Assembly: GCA_964059195.1 (NCBI GenBank)
Contig: CAXKWD010000003.1
Span: forward strand, 17,590,606-17,654,605
DNA length: 64,000 nucleotides
Reading direction: 5' to 3'
Origin: Ectobius pallidus
Taxonomy: Eukaryota; Arthropoda; Insecta; Blattodea; Ectobiidae
Shown: one piece after another, positions 23,542 through 36,340 of the stretch
How the letters are laid out: each line of letters begins with the position of its first letter
Numbering within the stretch: position 1 is the first letter of the stretch
Translations under genes and position numbers: made by a program
Notes under the pieces: model-generated
What the model was told of the DNA's origin: nothing
Seen by the model: the letters and a program-made list of their open reading frames with translations, nothing else
Databases searched by the model: none

Positions 23542-23700
23542 TAAAATCAGGTAAGCCGATGTAACAAAGTCCCAGAATGCTTTTGTTTAATCAGTGATAA
23601 TTGCAATTATGATATGCAGAAAATAAGTTATTTTTGTAATCGATTTCCGAGTTAAGCTCCAGATCGATTCATTAATCAGGGTTTACGGAAGAAAACTGCA
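23542..23700 (-). repeat. AAGTGCCAGAATG-family repeat, partial copy
   Basis: AAAGTCCCAGAATGCTTTTG, then TAATCAGTGATAATTGCAAT and TTCCGAGTTAAGCTCCAGAT, is the complement of the right third of the family. Confidence 0.6.
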
Positions 23701-24424
23701 TAACAATAATTCCCGAAATATCCACTGAAATAGAAGAAAGTTAACTCCGACTTCAGCTATCCCTTCACCAAAAATGGGGCTCCTTGAATTGGCTCCTCTG
23801 CTGCTGTTATCATGTTCTTGGACAGTAGTCTGCAACCATTACCATCGCAACAGATTTCAGTTAAGCCGGAACACAACAGAGGTCAGTTGAACGTGATCAG
23901 TTCTGACCATGAACTAAAAACATTTTATGTCTGTTTAGGTTTGACCTTTTGAGTTGTTAAATAATGAAGGAGATGGAGAAATTCTTTATAGATGCATTTA
24001 GTTTTGCCTTTCATAAATTGCTACTGTGTTGTGTTTAGATATAAAATTGTTCTTAATGTGGGTCAAGTTCACAAGTGCCTAAGTGTGACTTCCTCTATCT
24101 TGTTTTCAAAATGCACAGACTGTCGAAGGTGATAAGAAAGAGCACATCAACTCTGACAGGAAATACAACCAATTCCTAGATGCATTGGCGATGTACAGCG
24201 GACTGCAAAAAGATCGGGTCGACTCTTGTTAGTTAGAAAATTCTCTGGCTCTGTGCAAAGTGTAAACGAATTTATTTATTGCTGTGAAAATTGTTTATTG
24301 GAAGTCCGCCGTTTGCAGTGTACTACATTCATGACGTGTGACTGTCGGAGGGGTATTTTGGACCATTTATTTCATTTTGGCGCATGGAACCTGAAATGGA
24401 ATATTCATAGGTTTACCTTATTTT

Positions 24425-24742
24425 CGTGACCGCCGTCGTGGTCTTGTGGTTAGCGTCGCTGACTACAGATCCGTTGGCCCGGATTCGATCCCCGATACCT
24501 CCTCGGATTTTTCTGAGGTAGGGAGGTCTGGTAGGGGTGCACTCAGCCTCGTGATTCAAATTGAGGAGTTCCTTGATAGAGAAGTAACGGCTCCGGTCAT
24601 GGAAACCACCATTAACGGCCGTGGGTGTCGGCATGCTGACCACATGCCCTCCAATCCTGCCGTCTGCCTATGGTAGATGACGTAGCGGTCGGGTGATAGG
24701 CCTTGTCCCTCCTGGGATGTTAGCTCCACGGAGTTAGTTAGT
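24425..24742 (+). repeat. Full-length tRNA-derived SINE
   Basis: The tRNA-like head CGTCGTGGTCTTGTGGTTAG and GCGTCGCTGACTACAGATCC leads to a B box CCGGATTCGATCCCC. A ~250-bp body with CCTCCTCGGATTTTTCTGAG and GCTGACCACATGCCCTCC ends GTTAGTTAGTTATTTT. A perfect tRNA fold is not possible. Confidence 0.8.
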
Positions 24743-24867
24743 TATTTTCGTAAATACTCGTATATCTGTGGACTCCAAATCTGTACCTGACAATTATCAA
24801 GCGGTGAGAAAAAAAACCGATACAGAGACATAGGTAGGCTACTGGAAACTGGGAGCCATACAAACCA

Positions 24868-25217
24868 CAGTAGAACTCCAATTATCCGAATTAATTGGGA
24901 TCAGACCGATCCGGAAAATCAGATATCCGGATAATTGAATAAATCATGGAAACAGGTCATTTCTTTAAGGGAAATACTTTATTGTACAGTACTTAACTTA
25001 CATAAAGTGTCACATCGTGAACATATAGACCTAATATGTCAAGAGTCAGTTGTTTTGCTTACAACCTCTCCATTTTGTCGGCTAAAAGTTTTGCTTTTTC
25101 GCAAATAATCGGCCCTGAAAGAGGGGTTTTCCAATGATCGCTAATGCTAAAATCACGTTAATACAGCTTCAGAGCGATCCGGATAGTTAAAGAGTTCGGA
25201 TAGTTGGAGTTCTACTG
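24868..25217. mobile_element. pogo/Tigger-like MITE
   Basis: Ends CAGTAGAACTCCAATTATCC ... GGATAGTTGGAGTTCTACTG, about 350 bp; the right flank is TA (left flank CA). The CAGT...CTC.ATTATCCG terminus is characteristic of pogo-type elements. A related copy is at 37052. Confidence 0.75.
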
Positions 25218-25358
25218 TAATACGAAGTTCGCACAAAAGGGCAGATAAGGAAATGCGTTGCATACAGGACAGTTACTCATAATTAATTATGTCGCTTCCG
25301 CTTCCGTTTTGATTGTATTAATAACTTAGATAATTTTAATATGTGTATGAATCATAAC

Positions 25359-26363
25359 TAGGGACCGGATTCTTAGGTTTTTACCTATTTTTTTCCTTAT
25401 TTCCAAAACAGAAAGCGCTCATACACTTTTTCGAATCATGTCCATAGGATTCACCCACATTAATTCTGTGGTACCTAAAAATACCTAAATGGGGTATAAA
25501 AACCTAAATATACCTAAACGGGATATAAAACCTAAAATATCTAATTTAGGCTACTTTTTTGTATTTTTTGTTTGTCAGTTGAGAAATCGATATTTTGTGG
25601 AGAGACAAAACTTTGTCGGGTTGAAATTAATACAACCAGCGTTTCGTTCAACCCATTGTCGTCTAGGATAGACAGTAACAAGAGACGAAGTGTAAGAGTA
25701 CCGACGAATTCCTTTTAAAATATTCGTACGAACAACCATTGTTGCCGTGTGTGAAAAAGGATATAGATTTATGTTTTAAAGCGGTTGTATGTCTTTAGTA
25801 CTGCCCTGTTATTAATACTGAGTGGTCACACCGTGAGTTTTAAGAAGACCTGGTAATTATGCCGAAACAAATGAAATCGAGTTTATTACGGCAGTGGATT
25901 GGCGACGACCTAAATTTCTTCTTCTTTTTATTTTCTTCTTTTTCTTCTTCTTCTGAGGCTATTTTATGACGTTGCACCTCGCGGGTTTCTACGTCTGTTC
26001 TGTCGTTTTCAAAGTTGCTCCTGCTGTATATGACAGACGTTGAGAATCTTGAAAGATACACTGTGATATACTGTAACCAGGAAATGTGAGGCAATCTTAT
26101 TTTCACTGCTTCTTTTGATTGTTTACGCTTTCTTTCTTCAATTGTGTAATATTGTCCTAAAGCAAGTTTACACAAATTTAAGTCAATTTATTTAAGTTAA
26201 ACTTTACAAGTATTTTGTATTGAATCCTATGTAGCACATTCAAATTCATTAAACCAATTATTCTACCCAAAAACTATATTTTGGACAAAAACCTAAAAAA
26301 ACCTATTTCACCTAAGGGAAAACCTAAAACAGTGTTTTTAAAAACCTAAAAATCCGGTCCCTA
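25359..26363. mobile_element. 1-kb non-autonomous hAT element
   Basis: Ends TAGGGACCGGATTCTTAGG ... CCTAAAAATCCGGTCCCTA, with a perfect 8-bp duplication ATCATAAC at 25351-25358 and 26364-26371. The interior is rich in ACCTAAA units near both ends and has a TTCTTC tract (about 25916-25955). No transposase frame recognised. Confidence 0.9.
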
Positions 26364-28959
26364 ATCATAACCACTCTGAGCAAGTAAAGGTTAACTTATA
26401 TTGTTGCATTTTTTTTTTCTCCCAAAGACGTTGATCTGGTCGGACTTTTTACCGGTACTTCCTCTGCTCGTACCATAAGTGCCACTGGTAGAGAAAGTAC
26501 TGTGTTCGACACTGAAATTGGATGTCAAGTTTTTGACATAAACACACGTTTTGAGGTCCCCTGAATGTAAAAATAATATTTTCAGAAACATGTCTGTGTG
26601 TGTGTGATCAGCAGGGCCCGGATTTTGATGACATGCCATCTTTTAACAGGGACAACATGGACGTAGTGCAGATATTTTGATCATGACTCGTGGAATATAA
26701 AAAAGATTAGGGTAATGCTGTTGGTTTGAGTGAATCTAAAATCTCAAAACTTAAACATTAAAAAATAGTCATTATTTGATCATTTTTGGCCAGTTTACGG
26801 TCTTTTTACCACATTTAAATTTTTAGATAGGCCTAACTTTAAAAAAATACAAAGTCATTATTTTGTCATGTTGTGATATTTCGTGCGTTATATAGGGTTT
26901 TTGTGCATTTAATTACATTTAATATTATAGGAACTCTAAATAAGCATAAATAAATAGATCTTGTTACAATTCTAACTTGGCCTATGTGGTATATTTTGTA
27001 TTAACTTGTAATATATTATACAACAGCTGAAAACCTTCATTTGACAAATTTTCTCCTTAAATTCTATATACTACACATTTCCCTACATATACATAGATTT
27101 TAGGTCAAGTGTCGCGTACACTACTCTACAATATATTAAGGGTAGAGGAAGTTACGTGTTTCGCATAAGATTTTTTATACAATTTATCATCTTTTGCCCT
27201 TCATACGAATGTGGGGGTACATGCCAGTGTTTCTTTGTAAATCGCCATGAGATATGTAGCCTCAGTAAACACCCTTATTATGAAGTGTGCATGTGGCTGA
27301 TATCACGTATTACTGCAACATAGCATCAGAACTACTTCTGTTCGTTTTGTAAGAGTTTTTCTCATGATGATCGTAAAACTCCATTGAGACATAGATTAAG
27401 TGATTTATATTTGTAGAGGCAGCTGTCGTGCATTTAACCATAACATCTTCAGCTATAGTGTGTTTCAGTGTACAAATGTCAGTTTATAATTTCATGTAGT
27501 TGAAAATAAACGGCGCCGGAGATGCGATTCATGCTTCATCAATCAAATTATTATTGCTATATCCTTACTTTAACTTTCTATACCCTAAGTATGGGCAATA
27601 GAACTTTCTCACTTTGCATTCTGATGTAGAATAAAAGAACATAATGCAATGAATGCGTAGTCCCACTGCCTTCTTTATTTCTTACAAGCCATGTTGTTAA
27701 ATCTGGAAACATCGCATCGGTAGTCCTATCGGCTATGAACATGTTGTAAATAAAGCAATGAACTCCATCAGAATCATCGCAAATTAAGCATATTTCAGCT
27801 TAAATTAATCCCAGTCATCATCGCCTATGGTTTAGAGAACATCTGGACACACCTGAAGAGCAACTGGAGAGCATAGAGAAGGTAAAAACCGTGTACAAAA
27901 TGAGATATTTATATACACCGTCACCTCTAATTGAGTACACCAGAGAATAGTTTTACATAGAATATTTTCATGTTCATCAGCTATTACCATCTACAAACGA
28001 ATACAAGAGAGAGGTACGGTATGATATTAGTGTCCTTCAGAATTGGCTGGTATTAAAGAAGAATTGAAGAGAAATATAGTCACTTTTACTGGTATGAACT
28101 TTTATCAAGCTGCTCACAGTAGGCCTAATTCATCTCAATCTGGTAGACGCCAAATCGTAGTATATGCAATCTCCTATTCTCCCAATATTAGCCTACTACT
28201 AGAAAATCGATTCAGCGTTTTCCTACAGTTTGGTGAAGCCAATGAACGGGATTCAAACCTTAACCTGGCGAATCAACACAGTTCACCACTGGAGCCAAGG
28301 ATGAACGAATGGATGATTTTTAGACAGCAAATAACGGAAAGCCGAGTTCTTCCAAGGAATCAGGCAAAGTTATTCTTTTCAGTGACAGTCATGGGCATAG
28401 TCTTCCACAAAATGCATGTGACAAAAAGATAGATATCAGTGTTCTAGGTTATATTATACCTGAGACAACTAGTTCAGTGGTGGTACAAAATGACCCAGAG
28501 AAGTGTAGCAGCTTAATAAAAGTCGACTCTGTTGTGGGTCAAATAACAGAGCTCATAGGCCTAACAGGATAAGTGAGATTATTACCAATAAAATAAGAAA
28601 AAACGCGACATCGTAACGTACAATGAGACACTGAAAACTACGAATTCCTTCAGATGTGTGGAAGTCACCGCACGTTACGTTATTATGCAGATCACAAGTA
28701 TAGGCTATGTAATATAGGCCTACTGATTTGGCTTAAATAAATTCAGTATTTGTGGTAAATAACATTATCTGCATTAAAAACGTGTTCAATTGCTTTCCAC
28801 AGACCACCACAGATAGGACTACCTCCAGTGTTGCCAGATTTCAAGCATCATGGCTTGTGAGAAATATAGAAGGCAGTGGTAGTCCTCGTCCTCTTTATTG
28901 TAGTTCTCCACGCAAGACTTACTCTCTGAGTTTCTACGGTTTCTGCGAACAGTGACTGT

Positions 28960-29084
28960 GTCGTATCCCGGGGCCCAACTTCATTCTGACACCCTTTTTA
29001 CCCCGGGACACATCCAGAGAAGTTAATATGGAAGACAGAGAAAAACTTTTCGGACCAGAATGAATTTGGGCCCCGGGATACGAC
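28960..29084. mobile_element. Short palindromic element
   Basis: GTCGTATCCCGGGGCCCAAC with TTCATTCTG is repeated inverted as CAGAATGAATTTGGGCCCCG with GGATACGAC; 29-bp arms around 67 bp. No clear target duplication. Confidence 0.6.
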
Positions 29085-29289
29085 AACTGGTTTATACTAC
29101 CCTTAAATGTTTATGAAAAATGTTTCAGATAAATAGTTCTAGCTCTTGGTATAAACACCTCGTGTGTAAGGTGTAAACAGAATCATTAGAACCATAGAAT
29201 AACTTAAGTTAGTTAATAAGAAAGTACTTCCGTATTAAATAGAGCTCCTGTTCAGAGGGTTACAAAGTAGACAAGCAAGAAAAATCCGA

Positions 29290-29560
29290 AAAGACTAGGA
29301 AATAGTCGTGTAGAAAATCACGGAGGATGAAATGGACCGGACATGTTGCGTGCATGGGGGAGAAAAGACATATCTCATAAGTATTGACCACTTGGAAGAC
29401 CCGAAGGGAAGAGATCACTTGGAAGACCTAGACGCAGGTGGGAGGACAATATTAGGATAGATCTAAGGGAAGTAGGATTTGCGAGGGATGGTTGGATAGG
29501 GTTGAATGACGGGTTCAGGTTACCACGGCAATGAACCGCCGGGTTCCATAAAATAATAAT
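29290..29560 (+). mobile_element. 3' end of an RTE-like non-LTR retrotransposon
   Basis: Read with a frameshift it encodes GRPEGKRSLGRPRRRWEDN and IRIDLREVGFARD, the C-terminal hallmark of endonuclease-RT elements common in insects. It ends with GGCAATGAACCGCCGGGTTC and an (AAT)n tail. Probably the same family as the fragment at 51.75-52.52 kb. Confidence 0.8.
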
Positions 29561-29879
29561 AATATTCCATTAGCTTGCTTAGGAATTCTCTATTGCCATT
29601 TAGTATGTAAGTAAGAATAAAATAAATGTAATATTTTTAAACAGACAGCTTCCTTAGTTACAGAACATCAATATGCGTTTTACAGGTCATGGATAGCATG
29701 AATGCTATGCATCATGCTTATTACGAGTCATTTAGCATTGCATACACATACCATTCCGCCGCATTTCATATCCGTATCATAAAACATACAAGTGTAGTGC
29801 ATTTCCTTTTTAAACCGAGACGATCAACAGATGCTAACGAAGAAACCGAGCTCTTCATTATTGAAATCTCCAGTACATG

Positions 29880-30068
29880 CAGTGGCGGACGCAGAGGGGG
29901 GGATTGGGGGGATAGATCCCCCCCGAAATTTGAAAAAAGGCTATAATATGCACTCTAAGTGGCCAGTTTTATAATCTAATTATATATGTAAGTTAATTAA
30001 TTTTTTTAGTATTCTTTCTACTTATTCAAATCCCCCCCCCCCGAAAAAAAATTCTGCGTCCGCCACTG
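29880..30068. mobile_element. 189-bp hAT MITE with G/C tracts
   Basis: Ends CAGTGGCGGACGCAGA ... TCTGCGTCCGCCACTG, perfectly inverted over 16 bp, and a perfect 8-bp duplication AGTACATG at 29872-29879 and 30069-30076. Runs of G then C lie just inside the ends. Confidence 0.92.
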
Positions 30069-30226
30069 AGTACATGCACAAAACACAACGCTGGATGTCT
30101 AGCAGTGTATATGTGTCCCGACAACACTGTAAATCAAAACCTGTTAACTTCTTTTACACGCTCCTAATTTACATTAAAGGGTAGGCTGATTGAATTTTGA
30201 TGAAGCGCAAGAAAAAGAAATATATA

Positions 30227-30752
30227 CGAGGGATGGAGCATACGCTACGTCATGGCAAGTATTTTTTCCCCTCAGAGTATGGCGATAGCATGTTGCTATG
30301 TCACGGGAGAATATGGCATTTGTAGTATATGGACACATCATTTGGTAGCATTCTGTTGTATGGTAATACGAATAGAGGCGATGGTAATTTAGTTGTGAGT
30401 CAGCCGTCGTGCGGAATGGATATCACAAGAGTGAACAGCATTCTTATGTAAAAATAGTCACTATCCGAGGTAGAAATGCCAGAGAATATCACATAGAGCT
30501 GATGGAAGCTTTGGGGAATAATGCCCATCTGTACCGAACTTTAAGGGATATGGAGTGTGTATGTATACTTTCATGCTTCCAACTACACTGCAGTCATGTA
30601 TGGATGTCTGTGGGTGTCTCTTTCCTTCACTGGCCTACATCTAGTACCCATAATTTGCGTTATACGTAGATTCCAAATTTCAAAATTTTAAAGTGGTCCC
30701 ACATTTCCAAAAAGTAAAAAAAAATTTGCCACGACTTTTGCCCCACCCCTCG
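30227..30752 (+). mobile_element. Internally deleted mariner-like element
   Basis: Ends CGAGGGATGG ... CCACCCCTCG flanked by TA. Inside, a 5' transposase remnant reads EQHSYVKIVTIRGRNAREYH and IELMEALGNNAHLYRT (from about 30434), the N-terminal helix-turn-helix type seen in insect IS630/mariner-like transposases. The catalytic DDE part is deleted. Confidence 0.8.
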
Positions 30753-31310
30753 TAAAATGAGTTGTCTCTCCGGTTATGAAACCATTGTGTTCTTGTGTAG
30801 AGCGTCTTTGCAGTTTTCTCACAACATAATGTATTAATATGTTTCTATGAGTGGAAAATACTGTCATGTTTTCAGCATCTTAGAAGTAAGGAGAACTACG
30901 ATTCACTAGGGTGTGCCAGGAGAATTGAAAAGGAAAATACAGACTTTTTCCTTAGCCTGTATTACAACAGTAGATATCTCTTAAAGATAACCATATTTCT
31001 AAATTCATCAGTGGCTTTGCTGAAATCAATGGATGCTGCAATTTCTTGCTCCGTGTAAATCATCAACAATGCTTCCAGTTTTTCTTGTCCCTGAGGTGCC
31101 CTTAATTTGGTTTTAGCTTGCATAAGTTTAGAAAAAGAAACCTCTCTCATAAGAATAACTGGTCACTGGAATTGTTCATTTCTTAAGAGCACTTCAGAAC
31201 ACATTGTGTACTTTATATGCATCATATTTCTCCATCCACTAAAGAGTAGCTTTCGAATTTTGGGCTACGACTGAAGCCATTCGTCAACAGTTAAATATTA
31301 ATTGATTATT

Positions 31311-31712
31311 AAGTGCCAGAATGGTACTTTCTGAGATTTTGTGATGGACGGTAAAATGTCTGTCCGTCTGTCTGTGTATCTGCCTGTATGCGCGATAACT
31401 CCAATACGCTTGCCAAATATAGTGCCTATTTTATGGTAATATATTGTAAAGAATTTATCAAATGCAAATCAGTTCTCATGACAACATATTATTTTACAGT
31501 GTTCATATACGGCTTCGGAAGTTTCTACACAGATAGCTTTGACAAATAACACTAGACACATATTCATTGACAAATGCTTATCAAACTAGACCTTTGTTCT
31601 TCCGTAAGCCCTGCTTAATGAATCGATCTGGAGCTTAACTCGGAAATAACTTATTTTCTGCATATCATTATTGCAATTATCACTGATTAAACAAAAGCAT
31701 TCTGGCACTTTA
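31311..31712 (+). repeat. AAGTGCCAGAATG-family repeat, copy 3 (best ends)
   Basis: Starts AAGTGCCAGAATGGTACTTT and ends AAAGCATTCTGGCACTT, so the ends are inverted copies. An internal deletion removes the usual TTTTCATGAAACTTGG block. Confidence 0.65.
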
Positions 31713-32333
31713 TTACATCAGTTCACCTGATTTTATTTTAATAATTTTCCTTCAGAAAAGATAATCATGACTTCATGAGGGTGTGTCTGGGCACACCTGG
31801 CACACCCCGCAATTCCGCCTATGATCAGCGTATTATCCCAAGAACATCTGGTCGCTCTTTGGTAGGCCTATATCAAAACTTCAAAGCGTTACACATTGAT
31901 AGATATGGGGCAACCTAGATGTCAAGTGGTATGAGTACCGACAAATTGAAAGCTTTCAGACGGGCGTACTTAATTGGTCGTGTGCAACACTTGGATGAAG
32001 TATAAAAAAAGTAAAAACTGTCTTGTTCCATCAGATTACGTCTGTCTGCTTCAGTCCTGGCTTTCTCTGTTGCACTCTTCTGGCGCCAGTCATCTGACAA
32101 TGGAGTCTGCATGCAAACAAGAGATAGTATTTTATTTTCATTACAAAATCGCGTTCCATTTGACTGGATATCTTCCAGAAACTCTCGACCGGAGCCGATG
32201 TTCTATGAATATCTCATTAATTTATTAGAAAAGAATGAATGTTAAGCAAAATGCCTATATTTTATGTTTAAAGATATCTTTCAGATGGACTCTAGAATAG
32301 CATAGGGGTTGCGTAATAGTAAAGCGTATTATT

Positions 32334-33925
32334 CAGGGGTGCCCACAGGGGGGGGGGTTAAGACGCAGACTGCGTCATTGAAATTTCTGGGGGGGGGGGT
32401 AAAATATTATCGTTTTATGAATTTTCTGGGGGGGTTGAAAATTGTTAAAAAATTAGAGTTTTATATGTTAAAATAAAAACGTCAAGTTTTATAACTTTAA
32501 AAGGTCTCTTCTAATTCTTTAGAAGTGAATAGTCAATAAATTAATGCCCATACCCGGGGGTGGGGGGGCGCAAGGGAAAATATGTATATTAATAATTATT
32601 AGTCAGGTGTTTTTATTTTAAGACAGTTATTTGAAAGTCAGTAGAGACTTTTACAGTATGCTGAAGTTTTACCAAATCGACAACATGGAAGCAGAATCCA
32701 CAGTGGATTAGGAAAGGGGGGGTTCAGGGGGTTTTGACCCCCAAAAGTCAAAACCTAAAATTCTGTATTTTTATTTTAAAAAAATATATTTAATTAAACA
32801 AGATTTGTTGGTGTCTCAAATATGATATAGCAGTTGTTTTCTTCTCATAACATAATGAGTAGGCCTATTATGTCCACTGTTCCATGTGCTATTCAACTTT
32901 TCTTATAAATAGTAATAAGTATGATAACTTGGGTAACAATTTCTCGTTTAAGTTGCCATGTCTTAGAGTGTAGTAAACAAATTTGCTAACTAGTTTTTCA
33001 GTGCTAAAATAGAGTAAAATGTGATTTTCATTAGTTCAATACTTAAAAATTTTCCGGGGGTGGACCCCCTGCTTAGGTAATGATTTCTTATTTACATTGG
33101 CATGTCTTAGAGTATGGTAAACAAATTTCCTAACTTGTTTTTCTGTGTTAAAAAAGCGTAAAATGTGATTTTCATTAGTTCAATACTTAAAAATTTTCCC
33201 GGGGTGGACCCCCACTTAGATAATGATTTATTATTTACAATGGCATGTCTTAGAGTTGGTAAACAAATTTCCTAACTAGTTTCTCAGTGCTAAAATAGAG
33301 TAAAATATGATTTTCATTAGTTCAATATTAAAAAATTTCCCGGGGGTGGACACCCGACTTAGGTAACAATTTTTTGTTTACATTGGCATGTCTTAGAGTA
33401 TGGTAAACAAATTTCCTGACAAGTTTTTGAGTGCTAATGTAGCGTAAAATGTTATTTTCATTAGTTCAATATTTAAAAATTTTCCGGGGTGGACCCCCCG
33501 CTTAGGTAATGATTTCTTATTTACATTGGCATGTCTTAGAGTATGGTAAACAAATTGCCTAACTAGTTTTTCTGTGCTAAAATAGCGTAAAATGTGATTT
33601 TCATTGGTTCAATTTTTAAAAATTTTCTGAGGATGGACCCCCGACCCCCTTTTTTGGGGGTTTTCCAAACCCCCCCAGCACGTTCGGCCCTCCCCGCAAT
33701 TGTTTTCTGGCTATGTCCTTGTTGCACTTATTATATTATTAATATAATGTTACAAAGTGGCCCAAGAAGTTTAAGCGACAAAAAATTAATTAATTAAAAA
33801 AATTGACCCCCCTCTAGAAAATATCATATGGGCGCCCTTGTCGACAGCCAATCGGGTTGGGGGTGAGCAATGAAGTTGGGGGGGGGGGTGAGCAATGAAG
33901 TTTGGGGGGGGGGTGGGCACCCCTG
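32334..33925. mobile_element. 1.6-kb non-autonomous hAT element with tandem repeats
   Basis: Ends CAGGGGTGCCCAC ... GTGGGCACCCCTG, each followed inward by a long G run; the flanks GTATTATT / TATTATTG share a 7-8 bp duplication. It contains five ~143-bp tandem repeats (32957-33640) and several further poly-G tracts. No transposase. Confidence 0.85.
32957..33640 (+). repeat. Five ~143-bp tandem repeats
   Basis: Units begin CATGTCTTAGAG at 32957, 33101, 33244, 33387 and 33530, giving spacings of 144, 143, 143 and 143. Each has GTAAACAAATTTCCTAAC, GTAAAATGTGATTTTCATTA and a GGGGGTGGACCCCC segment. Confidence 0.9.
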
Positions 33926-34349
33926 TATTATTGCTTATTACTAGAGATGCTTAGTTGTCGTGAGTGTTATTTTTCAACGGAAATCTAGAATTTCATAAAG
34001 ACAAAGTGTTAAATGCACTTAAATAATACATTTATCGGAAGTCGCATAAATATTGAGGTTAAAAGTTAACTATATCTTAGTTCAAGCTCAATTTAATTAA
34101 ATTGGTGATTATGACTGATATTAATAAGCAAATATTTTAGAATTTTTCAATACTTATTAAATCAACATTGCATTCATTAATTTTTGTTCCATGTATTATT
34201 CATCGAACTTGATCACTTAAACTTTTTAGTTCGAAATCGTGAATAATTCGTACTTTAGCATGGTCCTTTGAGACATCCCTATACAAAGTAATAAACTTTT
34301 CTAATTAGAAATAGCGATTTATTCGATTTTTTGCTAGTCCCTTCAGTTT

Positions 34350-34402
34350 ATTATCCTAGTGGTCCCAGAACAGATCCCTGTGGCACGCCGTACTTTATAG
34401 AA
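34350..34402 (-). pseudogene. Reverse transcriptase scrap (non-LTR)
   Basis: The minus strand reads IKYGVPQGSVLGPLG, the conserved RT block that precedes the YADD box. No further frame is recognisable on either side. Confidence 0.6.
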
Positions 34403-35337
34403 AGAGGTTCTGAAAAGTAATGGTCTTAACTCCGCCAAATTAAACAAATAAATAAAATATATTGAATAAACTAAGAAAATCTTCGAGTTGGCAGATGGTA
34501 TAATGTAAGTGTAAGGTGCAATACCCTTGTATAATTAAAAGTATAATGATTCTGTGTTGAGAAATTTTATCAATAACATAATTATAAAATGTAACTGATA
34601 GTCATGATTGTAAATCTTTATTGCAAGCCTAAGTGCAGAGAGATGATCCTATTTTAGGAGTGTCTGAGAGCGGCTTGACACAAAGAACAAGGCCATGCAG
34701 AGGTCACATAGCTCGCGAGCTGACCCCGTTACATAACGATGTGTTCAGTTGACATTCCCGTATAGGAAGTGCATGGATCATTTCCGAAAGCACTTCATAC
34801 TCGATCAATCATGTTGCACAAACAAGCGATTGTGCAAACGTCGCATTGTACCTTCCCCATATTTTTATTCAAGAAAACCTAGAAGCATTTTATTTGGAAG
34901 ATGTCGATGACATAAAATTTAAAAATTCTTTCTTACTTTTAATTATGTACATTTATGTTTCATAAATTTTGTACTTTCATGTATTGTATATCGTATATGT
35001 GCAAAGTCTACTGTAAATTATATTACTTAATGACTGAACAAATGTGAAATATCAAATATCGCACACGCTGAAACGTGATGTGCAAATTTAAGGGGACTGA
35101 CCTGTGAAGTTCAAAATTTTACATTTTTCATACGATTTCATATATTTTTTTAAAATATATATAGCCTACCTGTCTCTGGAAGCATTTACCACAGTAAACC
35201 CTAAAACGTTCACAGCTGTAAATCTGTTATATTTTGAAGGGGTTAAATGGCAAAAAATCCTTGCGGTGCAGTTTTTAAAATTTCTGAACCAAATTGCAGA
35301 TTTGATATCAACACTCCAAACAAAAAGGTTACTACTT

Positions 35338-35627
35338 CATTTTGCAATATAGTCGCCAAGTTTCTCAACACATTTCTCCCATCGTGATACCAGTTTCAAA
35401 ATAACCTGTTCATAGAAGTCCGTTCGGTTGGAGTATAGCCATAAGCGTTTACCGGCCAGGAATTTATTCATGGGACCAAACAAATGAAAGTATGGAGGAT
35501 GCTGGAGCACCTCCCAACAAAATTTGTTGATTTTCTCACGAACAGCTGCAGCTGCAGCTGCACCGTCAGACTTACCTATTAAACTTTTTTTTTTTTAATT
35601 ATTGTGTTACTTTTCGAACCACCCTCG
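35338..35627 (-). mobile_element. 3'-part mariner transposon, minus strand
   Basis: The minus-strand end CGAGGGTGGTTCGAAAAGTA next to TA is a mariner terminus. The reading frame gives LQHPPY, then FHLFGPMNKFLAGKR and VSRWEKCVEKLGDYIAK followed by a stop, the C-terminal end of a mariner transposase. The block between HPPY and FHLFG is shortened and most of the gene is deleted. The other terminus was not found. Confidence 0.8.
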
Positions 35628-36144
35628 TAGAATTGACTATTTTGTTTTATTTTAAGCTGAGCATGAATTCAACTCTCCCTCTTCGTCCCTCTCAATCTGC
35701 TGCTCTTTCTTTTTCCCCTTCTCCTCCTTCGTCATACTGTATGCTACTGTAGTCTATCACCCCTCTTTCTCTCATAGCCATCCCTCTCGACGAAATCAAC
35801 AATTTTTAAGTTAAATTTCTCCTCGTTCATTTTCATGTCAGATAATCTGTCACTCAGATTATTCAACTAAATTTTTGTTTAATCAGGAATTAATGGCATA
35901 TAAGGCAAATTTCACTTCAGTTTTTATGTTGGAGATTATTGCATAATGAATGCCGGCACTTTCTTTTATCTTGCATTTATTACCACTAGCGTCTGCAAAT
36001 GTGCTCTTGTGCATACCATGCAAATCAAGATAAAACGTTTGTGAAGGCTATGTCTGTTGTGAATTAAGAATGAGGTTAGTAGTGTAAACTCTGCAATTGA
36101 TTGGAATTTTGTCAGTGGCAGAATAATATAGGCCTACCGTATTT

Positions 36145-36340
36145 ATAGCAAACATGCCTAATTTCGCAGTATCTTTTTATTTTATTTATTGCAAAATTGG
36201 GAACAGTAGTGGAAATATTTCATCTTATTCATCAAAGAGGGCATCTTCTCTTCTATTTTATACATTTTTTTCCATTACTGTTCCTGATTTTGTAGTAAAT
36301 AAAATAAAAAGATACTGCGAAATTAGGCACGTTTGCCATA
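36145..36340. mobile_element. MITE with ~50-bp inverted ends
   Basis: TATAGCAAACATGCCTAATT and TCGCAGTATCTTTTTATTTT recur inverted at 36290-36340. 196 bp, AT-rich, non-coding. Confidence 0.75.

Noticed and set aside
25840..26175. 111-codon minus-strand frame
   Set aside because: Lies wholly inside the hAT element and is driven by a TTC/GAA tract. No transposase motif.
26612..26660. CAGGGCCCGGATTTTGATGACATGCC as a hAT left end
   Set aside because: Looks like the CAGGG-type termini nearby, but no matching right end or target duplication was found.
28043..28432. 129-codon open frame
   Set aside because: No recognisable domain, signal, or splice context, and composition like its surroundings. 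Probably a chance frame.
32957..33640. CRISPR-like array
   Set aside because: Units of 143 bp are repeated throughout without constant repeat/variable spacer alternation. It is a tandem repeat inside a eukaryotic transposon.
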